Shown piece after piece: positions 37,718 to 48,654 of a stretch of DNA of 64,000 nt (position 1 is its first letter; each line of letters begins with the position of its first letter). A program made the translations under genes and the position numbers. The DNA is from Alphaproteobacteria bacterium. Lineage in GTDB: Bacteria > Pseudomonadota > Alphaproteobacteria > Ferrovibrionales > Ferrovibrionaceae. The DNA lies in contig CANJGB010000011.1 in the NCBI GenBank assembly GCA_947473805.1, positions 29,778 to 93,777 of the forward strand. The letters are read 5' to 3'. Below the pieces are notes generated by a model. That model was not told the origin of the DNA. It saw only the letters and a list, made by a program, of their open reading frames with translations, and did no database searches.

Positions 37718-38680
37718 ATGGTCCGCACCCTGCCCTCTATCGTCACTGCCGATGCCGCTGGCATCGCTGCGGCCGCACGCGCGCTGCGCGACGGACGGCT
37801 GGTCGCCCTGCCGACCGAGACGGTGTACGGCCTCGCGGCAGATGCAACCGACGACCGGGCCGTGGCGCGCATCTACGCGGTCAAAGGCCGGCCGACATTC
37901 AACCCGCTGATCAGTCACGTGCCCGACGCCGAAGGCGCCTTCGCTCTCGTCCGCGAGAATGCCTGGGCCAAGCAACTGGCGACCGCCTTCTGGCCTGGCC
38001 CGCTGACCATGGTGCTGGCGCGGCGGGACAACTGCCCGGTGTCGTTGCTGGCGACCGCCGGGCTCGACACCCTTGCGGTGCGCGTGCCGGCCCATCCCGT
38101 TGCGCGCGCTGTACTGGCGGCGGCCGGCCGGCCCATTGCCGCGCCGTCGGCAAACCGGTCCGGCAAGGTCAGCCCGACCACGGCGCGGCACGTCGAGGAC
38201 GATCTCGGCGGTGACGTGGACCTGATCCTCGATGGCGGCGCCTGCACGGTCGGCGTCGAGTCCACTATCGTTGATCTCAGCGGTGCGCGCCCGCGCCTGC
38301 TGCGTCCCGGCGGTATCGGTGGGGAAGACCTCGAACGTCTGGTCGGCCCGCTGGAGCATGCCACGCACTGCGCAGTGGTCGCACCGGGGATGATGGCCAG
38401 CCACTACGCCCCGACGCTGCCGCTGCGTCTCGACGCAACCGCATCGCGCGGACGCGAGGCACTGCTGGCGTTCGGCGCGGACGTGCCTGGCGGTTTCACC
38501 CTAGTACTGAACCTCAGCAGCCGCGGCGATCTGGAAGAAGCGGCCGCCAACCTGTTCGGTTATCTGCGCCAGCTTGACCGCACCTCTGTCGATGGCATCG
38601 CCGTCGCGCCGATCCCGCGCCATGGCCTGGGCCTGGCAATCAACGACCGGCTGCGTCGCGCGGCAGCACCAAGGCAATAA
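37718..38680 (+). CDS. tsaC: L-threonylcarbamoyladenylate synthase (Sua5/TsaC type)
   Basis: A 320-residue enzyme making the threonylcarbamoyl-AMP used for t6A37 tRNA modification. The N-terminal YrdC domain (residues about 8-195) shows LPTETVYGLAADATDD, KGRPTFNPLISHV and SANRSGKVSPTTA. The C-terminal Sua5 domain includes APGMMASHYAPTLPL. The ATG at 37718 is preferred to a TTG at 37700. Its stop overlaps the MFS start (TAATG). Confidence 0.94.
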   Translation: MVRTLPSIVTADAAGIAAAARALRDGRLVALPTETVYGLAADATDDRAVARIYAVKGRPTFNPLISHVPDAEGAFALVRENAWAKQLATAFWPGPLTMVLARRDNCPVSLLATAGLDTLAVRVPAHPVARAVLAAAGRPIAAPSANRSGKVSPTTARHVEDDLGGDVDLILDGGACTVGVESTIVDLSGARPRLLRPGGIGGEDLERLVGPLEHATHCAVVAPGMMASHYAPTLPLRLDATASRGREALLAFGADVPGGFTLVLNLSSRGDLEEAAANLFGYLRQLDRTSVDGIAVAPIPRHGLGLAINDRLRRAAAPRQ

Positions 38681-39903
38681 TGGCAATCAAGTATCTCCGC
38701 CCTGAATCGCGGGCCTTCACCCTCCTGCTCGGCCTCATCGCCTCGACCCAGGCCTTGGCGACCTCGATCACCCTGCCTGCTCTGCCGCTCATCGCGGACA
38801 CGCTGCATGCACCGATCCACCAGGTTCAGTTGACCGTCAGCGGCTTCCTCGGCGGTCTGGCGCTCAGCCTCATTTTCACCGGCGCGCTAGCCGACCGGTT
38901 CGGCCGCAAGCCGGTCCTGCTGGCCGGCCTCAGCCTGTTCACCCTGTCCGGCATCGGCTGCGCCTTCGCGCCCAGCATCGAGTGGCTTATCGCGTTCCGC
39001 ATCCTGCAGGGCATGGGCGGCGCCAGTGGCATGGTCATGGGCCGCGCCGTGATCCGTGACCTCTTCGTCCAATCCCGTGCCATCCAGATGATGTCCTATA
39101 TCGGCACCGTGATTTCCATCATGCCGATGCTGGCGCCGATCCTGACCAGCGGTCTGCTGACATTCACGTCATGGCGCATCGTGTTCCTGGTTCTCTCGGC
39201 AATGAGTTTGACGGTGCTGATACTTGCCATGTTCTTCATCGCCGAATCGCTGCGTACACCGGACAAGGACGCCACCAATATTGCCCGCATGGCGACGAAC
39301 AGCCGGCGCTTCCTGACCACGCCCATCAGCATGTCGTACGTCACGATCATGTTCATTAGCTACGGCGCCTTTTTCGCGTACATGGCCATTCTGCCCTATG
39401 TGCTGGTGAAGGCGTTCGACGTGTCAATCACGCAATCGGGCTTTTTTGTCGCGTTGGTTGGCATTTCGTCGATCATTGGCACCGTCATCGGCAGCCGCTT
39501 GGCGATCCGCTGGCCAGTGCGCTGGACGCTGTCGCTCAGCACGTCGATGGCGCTGGCATCGGGCCTCGCGGTGCTGGCCGGCAGTTACTCCGGATGGCGC
39601 GGAACCGAGGGCATATTGGTCATCGTGCTGCCCATGATCGTCTATGGCATATCGTTCGGCATCACCCACCCGACCTGCATCGCGGCGGCCATGCAGCCGG
39701 TGCCGCAGATCGCCGGCATCGCGTCGGGCATTACCGGCACGTTGCAGATGTCATCGGGCGCCGTCTTTGCCTGGCTGGCCGGGCAGTTGTTCGACGGCAC
39801 GCCCAGCACCATCGGCCTGTGCGTGGGAATTGCCGCGACCCTTGCGTTTCTCGTGTTCTTCTTCATCGCGCGGCCGTTGAGCCCGCTGCCGGTGCGCGCG
39901 TGA
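38680..39903 (+). CDS. MFS multidrug efflux transporter (Bcr/CflA type)
   Basis: A 407-residue inner-membrane protein with twelve predicted helices. The DHA1 motif A variant is GALADRFGRKPVLLAGL, and motif C-like RILQGMGGASGMVMGRAVIRD is the Bcr/CflA hallmark. A drug/H+ antiport role is inferred from the family. It begins within the tsaC stop codon and ends within the start of the next gene (GTGA), so all three are translationally coupled. Confidence 0.92.
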   Translation: MAIKYLRPESRAFTLLLGLIASTQALATSITLPALPLIADTLHAPIHQVQLTVSGFLGGLALSLIFTGALADRFGRKPVLLAGLSLFTLSGIGCAFAPSIEWLIAFRILQGMGGASGMVMGRAVIRDLFVQSRAIQMMSYIGTVISIMPMLAPILTSGLLTFTSWRIVFLVLSAMSLTVLILAMFFIAESLRTPDKDATNIARMATNSRRFLTTPISMSYVTIMFISYGAFFAYMAILPYVLVKAFDVSITQSGFFVALVGISSIIGTVIGSRLAIRWPVRWTLSLSTSMALASGLAVLAGSYSGWRGTEGILVIVLPMIVYGISFGITHPTCIAAAMQPVPQIAGIASGITGTLQMSSGAVFAWLAGQLFDGTPSTIGLCVGIAATLAFLVFFFIARPLSPLPVRA

Positions 39904-41312
39904 TCGCGGCCGCCATCCTTGACCGCTTGCGCGCCATCGTGGGCGCAGGTGGCTGGTCGACCGATGCTGCCGAGCTGGCGCCGTATCTCGTTGAAGGGCG
40001 CGGCCTGTACCAGGGCAGAACCCCGCTTCTGCTGAAGCCGGCGACAACGGCCGAGGTCGCGGCGCTGGTTGCCATCTGCGCCGAGACGGGCACGCCCATC
40101 GTGCCGCAAGGTGGCAATACTGGCCTGGTCGGCGGCGGCGTGCCGTTCGAAAGCGGCAACGAGGTTCTGCTGTCACTGTCGCGGATGAACAAGGTACGCG
40201 GCGTCGATCCGCTCAACAATGCCATCACCGTCGAGGCGGGTTGCACGCTGGCGGCGGTGCAGGGCGCGGCAGGCCAGGCGGACCGGCTATTCCCGCTACG
40301 CATCGCGTCAGAAGGGTCGTGCCAGATCGGCGGCAACCTCTCCACAAATGCAGGCGGCAACGCGGTGCTGCGCTACGGGATGATGCGCGAACTGGTGCTG
40401 GGCCTCGAGGTCGTACTGCCCGATGGCCGCGTGATCGACGGCCTGCGCGCGCTGCGCAAGGACAATACCGGCTACGACCTGAAGCAGTGGTTCATCGGCG
40501 CCGAAGGCACGCTGGGCATCATCACCGCGGCGACACTGAAGCTGTTCTCCCGGCCGCGCGACCGGCAGACCGCGTTCGTCGCTGTACCCGACGTGGCAGC
40601 GGCGGTGTCGCTTCTGGGTGTGGCGCAGGCGGTGAGCGGCGGCCAGGTCGAGGCGTTCGAACTTGTGGCCCGCACGGGGCTGGAATTCGTCCTGCGCTAT
40701 ACCCCGGGAGCCAGCGATCCGTTGGCAGTAAAGCACGACTGGTACGCTCTGATCGAGATCGCCGGCGGCGATGCGCCGGACGCCCTGCGCCCGGTCATGG
40801 AGCGTCTGGTGGAAGCGGCGCTGGTCGACGGTCTTGCCCTGGACGGGGTCATTGCCGGCAGCGCGGCGCAGGCGCAGGCCCTGTGGCGGCTCCGTGAAAG
40901 CATGTCCGACGCGCAGAAGCCGGAGGGCGGGTCGATCAAGCACGACATCTCGGTGCCGCGGTCGAGCATGGCGACGTTTATCACCCGTGCGACCGCAGAG
41001 GTACTGGCGCGAATGCCCGATGCGCGGCCCGTCGTCTTCGGCCATATCGGCGACGGCAACGTCCATTTCAACATCAGCCAGCCCTTAGGCGGCGACAAGG
41101 CGGTTTTCCTCGGCCGCTGGCACGAGATCAGCGAACTGGTTCATGGCGTTGCCCACGAGCTGCACGGCTCAATCAGCGCCGAGCACGGCATCGGGCGTTT
41201 GAAGCGCGACGAACTGCCCCTCTACAAGAGCGCGGTGGAGCTGGACCTGATGCGCGGGCTGAAGCAGATGCTGGACCCGGGGAACATCATGAACCCGGGC
41301 AAGCTGCTCTAG
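39900..41312 (+). CDS. FAD-binding oxidoreductase (GlcD / D-2-hydroxyglutarate dehydrogenase-like)
   Basis: A 470-residue VAO/PCMH-fold flavoenzyme oxidising a D-2-hydroxy acid. FAD-binding blocks are [34 protein letters not shown] and [16 protein letters not shown]. The C-terminal domain has the metal/substrate motif [12 protein letters not shown] and [12 protein letters not shown]. The start is a GTG (39900) overlapping the MFS stop; the frame remains open upstream as an MFS shadow. Its stop shares the palindrome CTAG with the stop of the convergent rfbA. Confidence 0.93.
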   Translation: MIAAAILDRLRAIVGAGGWSTDAAELAPYLVEGRGLYQGRTPLLLKPATTAEVAALVAICAETGTPIVPQGGNTGLVGGGVPFESGNEVLLSLSRMNKVRGVDPLNNAITVEAGCTLAAVQGAAGQADRLFPLRIASEGSCQIGGNLSTNAGGNAVLRYGMMRELVLGLEVVLPDGRVIDGLRALRKDNTGYDLKQWFIGAEGTLGIITAATLKLFSRPRDRQTAFVAVPDVAAAVSLLGVAQAVSGGQVEAFELVARTGLEFVLRYTPGASDPLAVKHDWYALIEIAGGDAPDALRPVMERLVEAALVDGLALDGVIAGSAAQAQALWRLRESMSDAQKPEGGSIKHDISVPRSSMATFITRATAEVLARMPDARPVVFGHIGDGNVHFNISQPLGGDKAVFLGRWHEISELVHGVAHELHGSISAEHGIGRLKRDELPLYKSAVELDLMRGLKQMLDPGNIMNPGKLL

Positions 41313-42181
41313 CCCTGCTCCAGCACGCGCAGCAGGTACTGCCCGTAGGCATTCTTCTTGTAGCCATCGGCGAGGCGGCGCAGCTGCGCGGCATCGATAT
41401 AGCCGAGCCGCCACGCGATTTCCTCGGGCGAGGCGATCTTCAGGCCCTGCCGCTTCTCGATGGTCTGCATGAAGTTGGCGGCGTCGAGCAGGCTGTCCGG
41501 TGTGCCGGTGTCGAGCCAGGCGAAGCCGCGGCCGAAACGCTCGGCGCGCAGCGTGCCGCGCTGCAGGTAGACGTTATTGACGTCGGTGATCTCGAGCTCG
41601 CCGCGCGGCGATGGCTTCAATGAAGCGGCAATGTCGCTGACATTCTTGTCGTAGAAGTACAGGCCGGTAACCGCCCAGTTCGACGGCGGCTTCACTGGCT
41701 TCTCGATGATCGACTTCGGCGTCTTGCCGTCGGCCTGGAACTCGATCACGCCATAGCGCTCGGGATCGGCGACCCAATAGGCGAAGATCACCGCGCCGGC
41801 ATCGAACGTGGCCGCCTGGCGCAGCGTTGCGATGAATCCCTCGCCGTGGAAGATGTTGTCGCCGAGGACCAGCGCCACCGGCTCGCCGCCGATGAACTCG
41901 CGACCGATCAGGAAGGCCTGGGCGATGCCATTCGGTTCGGGCTGGGTCGCATAGGACAGCTTGATGCCCCATTGCGTGCCGTCGCCCAGCAGGCGGCGGA
42001 AGGCCGCCTGCTCGTGCGGCGTGGTGATCAGCAGGATATCGCAGATGCCGGCCAGCATCAGGGTCGATAGCGGATGGAAGATCATCGGCTTGTCATAGAC
42101 CGGCAGCAGCTGTTTGCTGGTCGAGAGCGTGATCGGATGCAGGCGGCTGCCCGCGCCGCCGGCCAGGATGATGCCCTTCAC
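41309..42181 (-). CDS. rfbA: Glucose-1-phosphate thymidylyltransferase
   Basis: A 290-residue nucleotidyltransferase making dTDP-glucose, the first step to dTDP-L-rhamnose. It begins [33 protein letters not shown], the canonical signature; [13 protein letters not shown] carries a metal-binding Asp, and [19 protein letters not shown] follows. The start is the GTG at 42181, overlapping the rfbD stop by 4 nt; length is standard with this start. Confidence 0.96.
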   Translation of the reverse strand: MKGIILAGGAGSRLHPITLSTSKQLLPVYDKPMIFHPLSTLMLAGICDILLITTPHEQAAFRRLLGDGTQWGIKLSYATQPEPNGIAQAFLIGREFIGGEPVALVLGDNIFHGEGFIATLRQAATFDAGAVIFAYWVADPERYGVIEFQADGKTPKSIIEKPVKPPSNWAVTGLYFYDKNVSDIAASLKPSPRGELEITDVNNVYLQRGTLRAERFGRGFAWLDTGTPDSLLDAANFMQTIEKRQGLKIASPEEIAWRLGYIDAAQLRRLADGYKKNAYGQYLLRVLEQG

Positions 42182-43047
42182 GTTGCGCCCTCCGCCATTA
42201 TTGCGGCCACGACCGGGCCGAGCGCCGCGCGCCAGTCCGGTTGTTCCAGGCCGTAGTCGCGCTTGATCTTCTTGCAGTCCAGCACAGCATTGTCGGGCCG
42301 CGGGGCCGGCGCCGGCCAGTCCTTGCCGGAAATGGGCACCAGCTTCGGCGGCTTCGGATGATGGGCAAAGATCGCCTCGGCGAACTTGAACCAGGTCGTC
42401 GGCGGCGCGCCGCAATAGTGGTAGATGCCCCAGTGCTTGTGCTTCGGCTGCGCCATCGCCTGGGCGACATGCAGCACCGCACCGGCCAGGTCGTCCGCCG
42501 CAGTCGGGCAGCCGTGCCGGTCGGAGACGACGCTGAGTTCGTCGCGCGTGCGCGCGGCGGTCAGCATCGAGCGGACGAAGCTGCGCCCGGTGGCCGAGAA
42601 CAGCCAGGCGGTGCGGAGGATGACGTGGCGCTTGAGGCTGTCGGCAATCGCCTCCTCGCCCTCGGCCTTGCTGGCGCCATAGGCGCCAAGCGGGCTGACC
42701 GCGTCGCGCTCGGTGTATGCCTTGCGGTCATTGCCGTCGAAGACGTAATCGGTCGAGATGTGCAGCAGGGCAGCGCCGCCCTCATTACAGGCATCGGCCA
42801 GCACCGCCGGACCGCTGCAGTTCACGCGCCACGTCTCGAGTAGGTCGCCCTCGGCACGGTCCACATCGGTATAGGCGGCGGCGTTGATGACGACCGATGC
42901 ACCGTCGACCGCCCGGTGGACGGCATCCGCATCGGCAATGTCGAGCGCGGCGCGGTCATGAGCCGTGATGGCGATGCCGGCCGACTTGGCTGCCGCGATG
43001 ACGGCGCGGCCCAGCTGGCCGCCGGCGCCGGTCAGGACGACGGTCAT
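42178..43047 (-). CDS. rfbD: dTDP-4-dehydrorhamnose reductase
   Basis: A 289-residue extended-SDR enzyme, last step of dTDP-L-rhamnose synthesis. NAD(P) motif [11 protein letters not shown], then [14 protein letters not shown], the STDYVFDG strand, and catalytic Tyr/Lys in [11 protein letters not shown]. It overlaps rfbB by 4 nt upstream and rfbA by 4 nt downstream. Confidence 0.96.
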   Translation of the reverse strand: MTVVLTGAGGQLGRAVIAAAKSAGIAITAHDRAALDIADADAVHRAVDGASVVINAAAYTDVDRAEGDLLETWRVNCSGPAVLADACNEGGAALLHISTDYVFDGNDRKAYTERDAVSPLGAYGASKAEGEEAIADSLKRHVILRTAWLFSATGRSFVRSMLTAARTRDELSVVSDRHGCPTAADDLAGAVLHVAQAMAQPKHKHWGIYHYCGAPPTTWFKFAEAIFAHHPKPPKLVPISGKDWPAPAPRPDNAVLDCKKIKRDYGLEQPDWRAALGPVVAAIMAEGAT

Positions 43048-44108
43048 GCGGATTTCCCCGCACCAGATTGGCCCAACCCGATACGGCCACGGTCATAGAC
43101 CTGCGCCGCGCGGGCGCACCAGTCGCGGTTCGACAGGTACCATTCCACGGTCTGGCGCAGGCCGCGTTCCAGCGTATGGGCCGGGTGCCAGCCCAGTTCG
43201 CGCTCGCACTTCGACGGATCGATGGCATAGCGGGCGTCGTGGCCCGGGCGGTCGGTCACGAACTCGATCAGCTTGTCGTGCGGCGCGCCGCTGGGGTGCA
43301 GTTCGTCCAGTGCCGCACAGATCGCCTTCACCACGTCGAGGTTGCGGCGCTCGCCGCGTGAGCCGACCAGATAGGTCTCGCCAGGCCGGCCACGCGCGAC
43401 GACGGCGCGAAGTGCCGCCGCATGGTCATCGACGTGAATCCAGTCGCGCACCTGGTCGCCTTTGCCATAGATCGGCAGATGCCGCCCCTCGGCGGCATTG
43501 AGGATGGTGAGCGGGATCAGCTTCTCGGGAAACTGGTAGGGGCCGTAGTTGTTGCCGCAGTTCGACACCAGCGTCGGCAAGCCGAAAGTGCGGAACCAGG
43601 CGCGGGCCAGATGGTCCGAGCCCGCCTTGCTGGCGGCATAGGGCGAGTTCGGCTTGTACGAACTGCGCTCGTCGAAATGGCCGGTCTCGCCCAACTCGCC
43701 ATAAACCTCGTCGGTCGAAACATGGAGAAAGCGGAAGGCGCCGCGCTCGTCCTCGCTCAGTCCTTTCCAGTGGGCGGTCGCGACCTCGAGCAACGTGCCG
43801 GTGCCCAGTACGTTGGTCTGCACGAACTCGGCCGGGCGGTCGATCGAACGATCCACATGGCTTTCGGCCGCCAGGTGATAGACCGCCTGCGGCTTGTGGG
43901 CGGCGAAGACCTGCCGCATGGCCGGCCCGTCGCAGATATCGGCCTGGACGAAGGTGTGGCGCGGATTGGCCGCGACGCTGGCCAGGTTGTCCGGGTTGCC
44001 GGCATAGGTGAGCTTGTCCACTGTCACCACGGTCTCGCCCGCGGCGACAAGCTGGCGCACGAGCGCCGATCCGATGAAGCCGGCGCCGCCGGTAACCACT
44101 ACGCTCAT
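43044..44108 (-). CDS. rfbB: dTDP-glucose 4,6-dehydratase
   Basis: A 354-residue extended-SDR enzyme. NAD motif VTGGAGFIGSALVRQL; VSTDEVYGELG supplies the catalytic Thr-Asp-Glu; Tyr/Lys are in YAASKAGSDHL; NNYGPYQFPEKLIPL and IYGKGDQVRDWIHVDDH complete the substrate site. Start 44108 (MSVVVTGGAG) is at the nucleotide fold. It is first gene of rfbB-D-A; the expected 3,5-epimerase gene rfbC is absent from the run. Confidence 0.96.
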   Translation of the reverse strand: MSVVVTGGAGFIGSALVRQLVAAGETVVTVDKLTYAGNPDNLASVAANPRHTFVQADICDGPAMRQVFAAHKPQAVYHLAAESHVDRSIDRPAEFVQTNVLGTGTLLEVATAHWKGLSEDERGAFRFLHVSTDEVYGELGETGHFDERSSYKPNSPYAASKAGSDHLARAWFRTFGLPTLVSNCGNNYGPYQFPEKLIPLTILNAAEGRHLPIYGKGDQVRDWIHVDDHAAALRAVVARGRPGETYLVGSRGERRNLDVVKAICAALDELHPSGAPHDKLIEFVTDRPGHDARYAIDPSKCERELGWHPAHTLERGLRQTVEWYLSNRDWCARAAQVYDRGRIGLGQSGAGKSA

Positions 44109-44139
44109 GTTCTGTGCGCTCCCTGTGCCGCGACCATAA

Positions 44140-45060
44140 TCAGGTGCGACGGGTAACGTAAAGCCGGCCGGCGACCGGCCGGCCCTTTTCCTGCCGCGGG
44201 ACGATGTCTTCGGCCCGCACCACCTCCATGCCGGCATCGGCAGCGACCTTGCGGATATAGGCGTCCGCATGGGCGTAGCGGCCGGCCGGGCCGAGGTGAA
44301 AGGGCGCGCCCTCGTGCCGCTCCACCGTGAAGACGAAGCGGCCCCCGGGGTTCAGCGCGCCGGCCACGGCGGCGAAGGTGTCAACAAGGTCCCCCATATA
44401 GACCAGCACGTCGGCGGCGACGGCCAGGCCATAGCGCCGCGCCTGACCGCGCAGATGGCGGCTGATCTCGCCCACGGCAAGGCCATCGTACACATTGCGG
44501 GCGCGCGCCTTGTCGATCATGCGCGGCGAAAGATCCACGCCATCCAGCCGGCGGGCCAGTGGCTTCAGCAGCGGGCCGCACAGGCCGGTGCCGCAGCCGA
44601 GATCGACGATGTCGGCGGTGCCGGTCAGCGCCTCGCGCGCGGCGGCGGCCACGAGTTCGGGCACGCGGTAGTCGAGCATGCCGACAAGGGTTGAATCGAA
44701 GCTGTCGGCGGCGGCGTCGAACAGGGCGGCGACATAGCCGTCATCGGCGCGGGCCGGCAGCGACTGGCCACCGAGGGCCGCGACGAGGTGCCTGAGGTCG
44801 CTGCGGCCCGGGGCAAGAGCGAGCGCCTTGGCATAGCTCTGCGCGGCCTCGGCATTGCGGCCCAGCTTGGTCAGCACCTCACCCGTCGCGACCAGCAGAT
44901 CGACGGAGTTGGGCTTCACCAGCAGGGCGGCGCGGCATTCGGCCAGCTGGCGCTCGGCGGCCTGGCGGCGGTGGAGGTTGGCGAAGGCGGCCTGCAATGG
45001 ATCGGCGGCGATGTCGGGCTCCACCACCTTCTCCTTGCTGCCTTTAGGGACCCGGGCCAT
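44140..45060 (-). CDS. TPR-containing class I SAM-dependent methyltransferase
   Basis: A 306-residue protein. Residues about 30-100 form two TPR-like helical pairs (ECRAALLVKPNSVDLLVATG, then GRNAEAAQSYAKALALAPG). The C-terminal Rossmann methyltransferase has SAM motif I VDLGCGTGLCGPLL and the acidic loop DGVDLSPRMIDKAR. This layout is shared with methyltransferases found near glycan clusters. Its place 31 bp upstream of rfbB suggests a glycan or lipid substrate, but this is inference. Confidence 0.85.
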   Translation of the reverse strand: MARVPKGSKEKVVEPDIAADPLQAAFANLHRRQAAERQLAECRAALLVKPNSVDLLVATGEVLTKLGRNAEAAQSYAKALALAPGRSDLRHLVAALGGQSLPARADDGYVAALFDAAADSFDSTLVGMLDYRVPELVAAAAREALTGTADIVDLGCGTGLCGPLLKPLARRLDGVDLSPRMIDKARARNVYDGLAVGEISRHLRGQARRYGLAVAADVLVYMGDLVDTFAAVAGALNPGGRFVFTVERHEGAPFHLGPAGRYAHADAYIRKVAADAGMEVVRAEDIVPRQEKGRPVAGRLYVTRRT

Positions 45061-45066
45061 GGCGTG

Positions 45067-45699
45067 TCAGGCGGACGGCGGGATGAAGGTCTGGGAGATA
45101 TCCTTGAACACGGGCAGTGCCTCGCACGCCGCGGCATGGGCGGCGAGCGCCGGCCAGCGCGCGGGGTCGATGCTGCCGGGATGGGCGTCGCCGCAGAAGC
45201 GCAATGCGCAGGCGACGGCGATGTCGGCGTGCCCCATGGCCGCACCGTGCCACCACGGCGTGGCGAGCGCGGCGCGGTCGGCCTCGAGCACCTGCAGCGC
45301 TCCTTCGATCTGGCTGCGGCAGCGGTCGGCCCAGAACACCGACTGCTCCTTGTGCAGGACCTTCTCGTAGAACAGCGCCACGGCCTTGTCGGCCATGCCG
45401 GTGGCGAGCGCACAGACCTTCAGCGCACGGCGGCGGGCATCGCCCTGTTGCGGCACCAGCGCGCGCTCGGGCCGGCCCTGCTGCTCGTCAAGCCAGTCGA
45501 GAATCAGGGCGCTTTCGATCAGCGTCTCGCCATTGTCGAGGACAAGGACCGGCACGCGGCGCAGCGGGTTGTACTGCGCGACCTTGTCGCCGTCGCCGAA
45601 GGTGGACCACGGCCGGTGTTCGAACGGCAAGTCGTAGAGCCGCAGCGCGATCCCCACCCGGCCCACGAACGGTGAGTCGTACTGCCCGATGAGGATCAA
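45067..45699 (-). CDS. Glutathione S-transferase family protein
   Basis: A 210-residue cytosolic GST. The thioredoxin-like N-domain opens LIGQYDSPFVGRVGIALRLYDLPFEH, with the glutathione-binding VPVLVLDNGETLIESALIL segment; a helical C-domain follows. Ser9-like and Tyr residues near the N-terminus are candidates for thiol activation. It lies 6 bp before the methyltransferase gene on the same strand. Substrate unknown. Confidence 0.88.
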   Translation of the reverse strand: MILIGQYDSPFVGRVGIALRLYDLPFEHRPWSTFGDGDKVAQYNPLRRVPVLVLDNGETLIESALILDWLDEQQGRPERALVPQQGDARRRALKVCALATGMADKAVALFYEKVLHKEQSVFWADRCRSQIEGALQVLEADRAALATPWWHGAAMGHADIAVACALRFCGDAHPGSIDPARWPALAAHAAACEALPVFKDISQTFIPPSA

Positions 45700-45721
45700 G
45701 CTAGCCCTCCGACAGCGCTAC

Positions 45722-45804
45722 CCTCACCCTTCGACAAGCTCAGGATGAGGACTGCGAGAGACGAAATCAAACTAGCCTCATCCTGAGCTCGTCGACGGGT
45801 GGGG
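45722..45804. repeat. Inverted pair of dispersed 29-bp repeat elements
   Basis: One copy beginning CCTCACCCTTCGACAAGCT lies at 45722-45750 and a diverged inverted copy at 45776-45804 (CCTCATCCTGAGCTCGTCGA start). Together they form a long stem in the gap between ettA and the GST gene. The same element recurs at 52509-52612. Such units are recognisable as a dispersed palindromic repeat type in alphaproteobacteria (from memory). Confidence 0.85.
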
Positions 45805-45814
45805 CGGTCCAAAA

Positions 45815-47497
<1,683 letters not shown>

Positions 47498-47677
47498 CGA
47501 TCTTCCTCACCACAAACCGCCCGTGCGGCGGGCCTGTTTTAGCGAAGAAGCGGGCAACGACCAAGCGGTGTCCCCCTTATATTAAGTGTCTGCCACCTCC
47601 TTTACGCCGCGCCGGCCCCGCGGAAATTTTCCGGCCGGCAAAGTGGCGGAATTCCGCCATTTTCGCCGCAGTATCCA

Positions 47678-47747
47678 GCTTAAATCCGCTATTTCCCGCT
47701 TAGATTCAGCGGCTTTCGCTTAGATTCGGCAGGTCTGGCTTAGATTC
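47678..47747. repeat. Four 10-bp motifs at exact 20-bp spacing (GCTTAGATTC)
   Basis: GCTTAGATTC occurs exactly at 47698, 47718 and 47738, and a diverged copy GCTTAAATCC at 47678; all start positions are 20 bp apart, two helical turns. The array covers the last codons and the stop of the minus-strand gene at 47706-48443 and lies about 180 bp upstream of ettA. Confidence 0.85.
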
Positions 47748-48443
47748 GACCAGGTGCGCTTGTTTCGGCTGCGGCGCCGGCAGAGCCTCGGGCGCGCGGC
47801 GCAGCTCAGCGGCCAGCGCGCGGGCGAGCGCGGCCAGCGGCGCCTCGCCCGGCTTCGCCGCGGCGGCGGCGGGCCGGCTGCCGGCGACGCGGTTGACCAG
47901 CCAGCGCATCATCCACTTGTCGGCATCCTCGCGCTCATGGCCATGGGTCTCGGCCAGGGTGGCGACCACGCTGTCGCCCTGCCGCTCCAGCCGCAATTCG
48001 CGCAGGCGATGACGCTCGGCCCGCATCGCCTCGACCAGGCGGTTCAGCTTCGACTTCGGATCGGCCAGGCGGCGGCGCACCACCTCGACCGAACAGCCGA
48101 GCTCAAAGGCGATGGTCCAGGCATCCTTGCCCTGGACCAGAAGCTGCGCGCCCATGTCCCAGTTATAGGTGGCGCGGCGCTGCGCCAGCAGGCGCGAGGC
48201 CTCGATGCGCCGGCCATCGTCGAACTCCACCGCGGTGACGCGGCCGCCCATCTTGTGCTCGAACTCGGACAGCCAGCCCGGCGGCTTGCGCAGGTTCAGC
48301 GGATTTTCCGGCGGCGGCGCAGCGCGCTTCTGCACCCGCAATTCGCGCTCCTGCTGTTTCGCCTGATCGACGAGATCGTCGTAGGCGGCGGGATCGAAGC
48401 CGTCGGTATCGAGGGGATCGGGTTCGAGATCGGGATGGCCCAT
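47706..48443 (-). CDS. Uncharacterised protein with a helix-turn-helix-like segment
   Basis: A 245-residue soluble protein not recognised as a named family. Residues 1-45 are acidic then Gln/Lys-rich. Residues about 55-90 (PPGWLSEFEHKMGGRVTAVEFDDGRRIEASRLLAQRRATYN region) look like a folded alpha/beta unit. DAWTIAFELGCSVEVVRRRLADPKS near residues 107-131 resembles an HTH. The final 60 residues are Ala/Pro-rich, partly encoded by the 20-bp-periodic repeats. High G+C matches the chromosome, unlike the next gene rightwards. DNA-binding is a guess from the HTH-like segment only. Confidence 0.7.
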   Translation of the reverse strand: MGHPDLEPDPLDTDGFDPAAYDDLVDQAKQQERELRVQKRAAPPPENPLNLRKPPGWLSEFEHKMGGRVTAVEFDDGRRIEASRLLAQRRATYNWDMGAQLLVQGKDAWTIAFELGCSVEVVRRRLADPKSKLNRLVEAMRAERHRLRELRLERQGDSVVATLAETHGHEREDADKWMMRWLVNRVAGSRPAAAAAKPGEAPLAALARALAAELRRAPEALPAPQPKQAHLVESKPDLPNLSESR

Positions 48444-48654
48444 GGAAATGCCCTGAAAGGTATTTGGGCATTATATAGGATATTATTGCTAATATGTCAA
48501 AGAATATTACATCCGATGACTCTACTCAGAGTCGTGCAAACTAAATAGTAGAGGGGATAAAAGTGCCTCTGACTAGAGAAAACGGCAGGCATTTGAGAAG
48601 GCTAGGACTGGCCGATCAATTTGACTCCGCCCACCAACTGCCTAGTGAACACAA

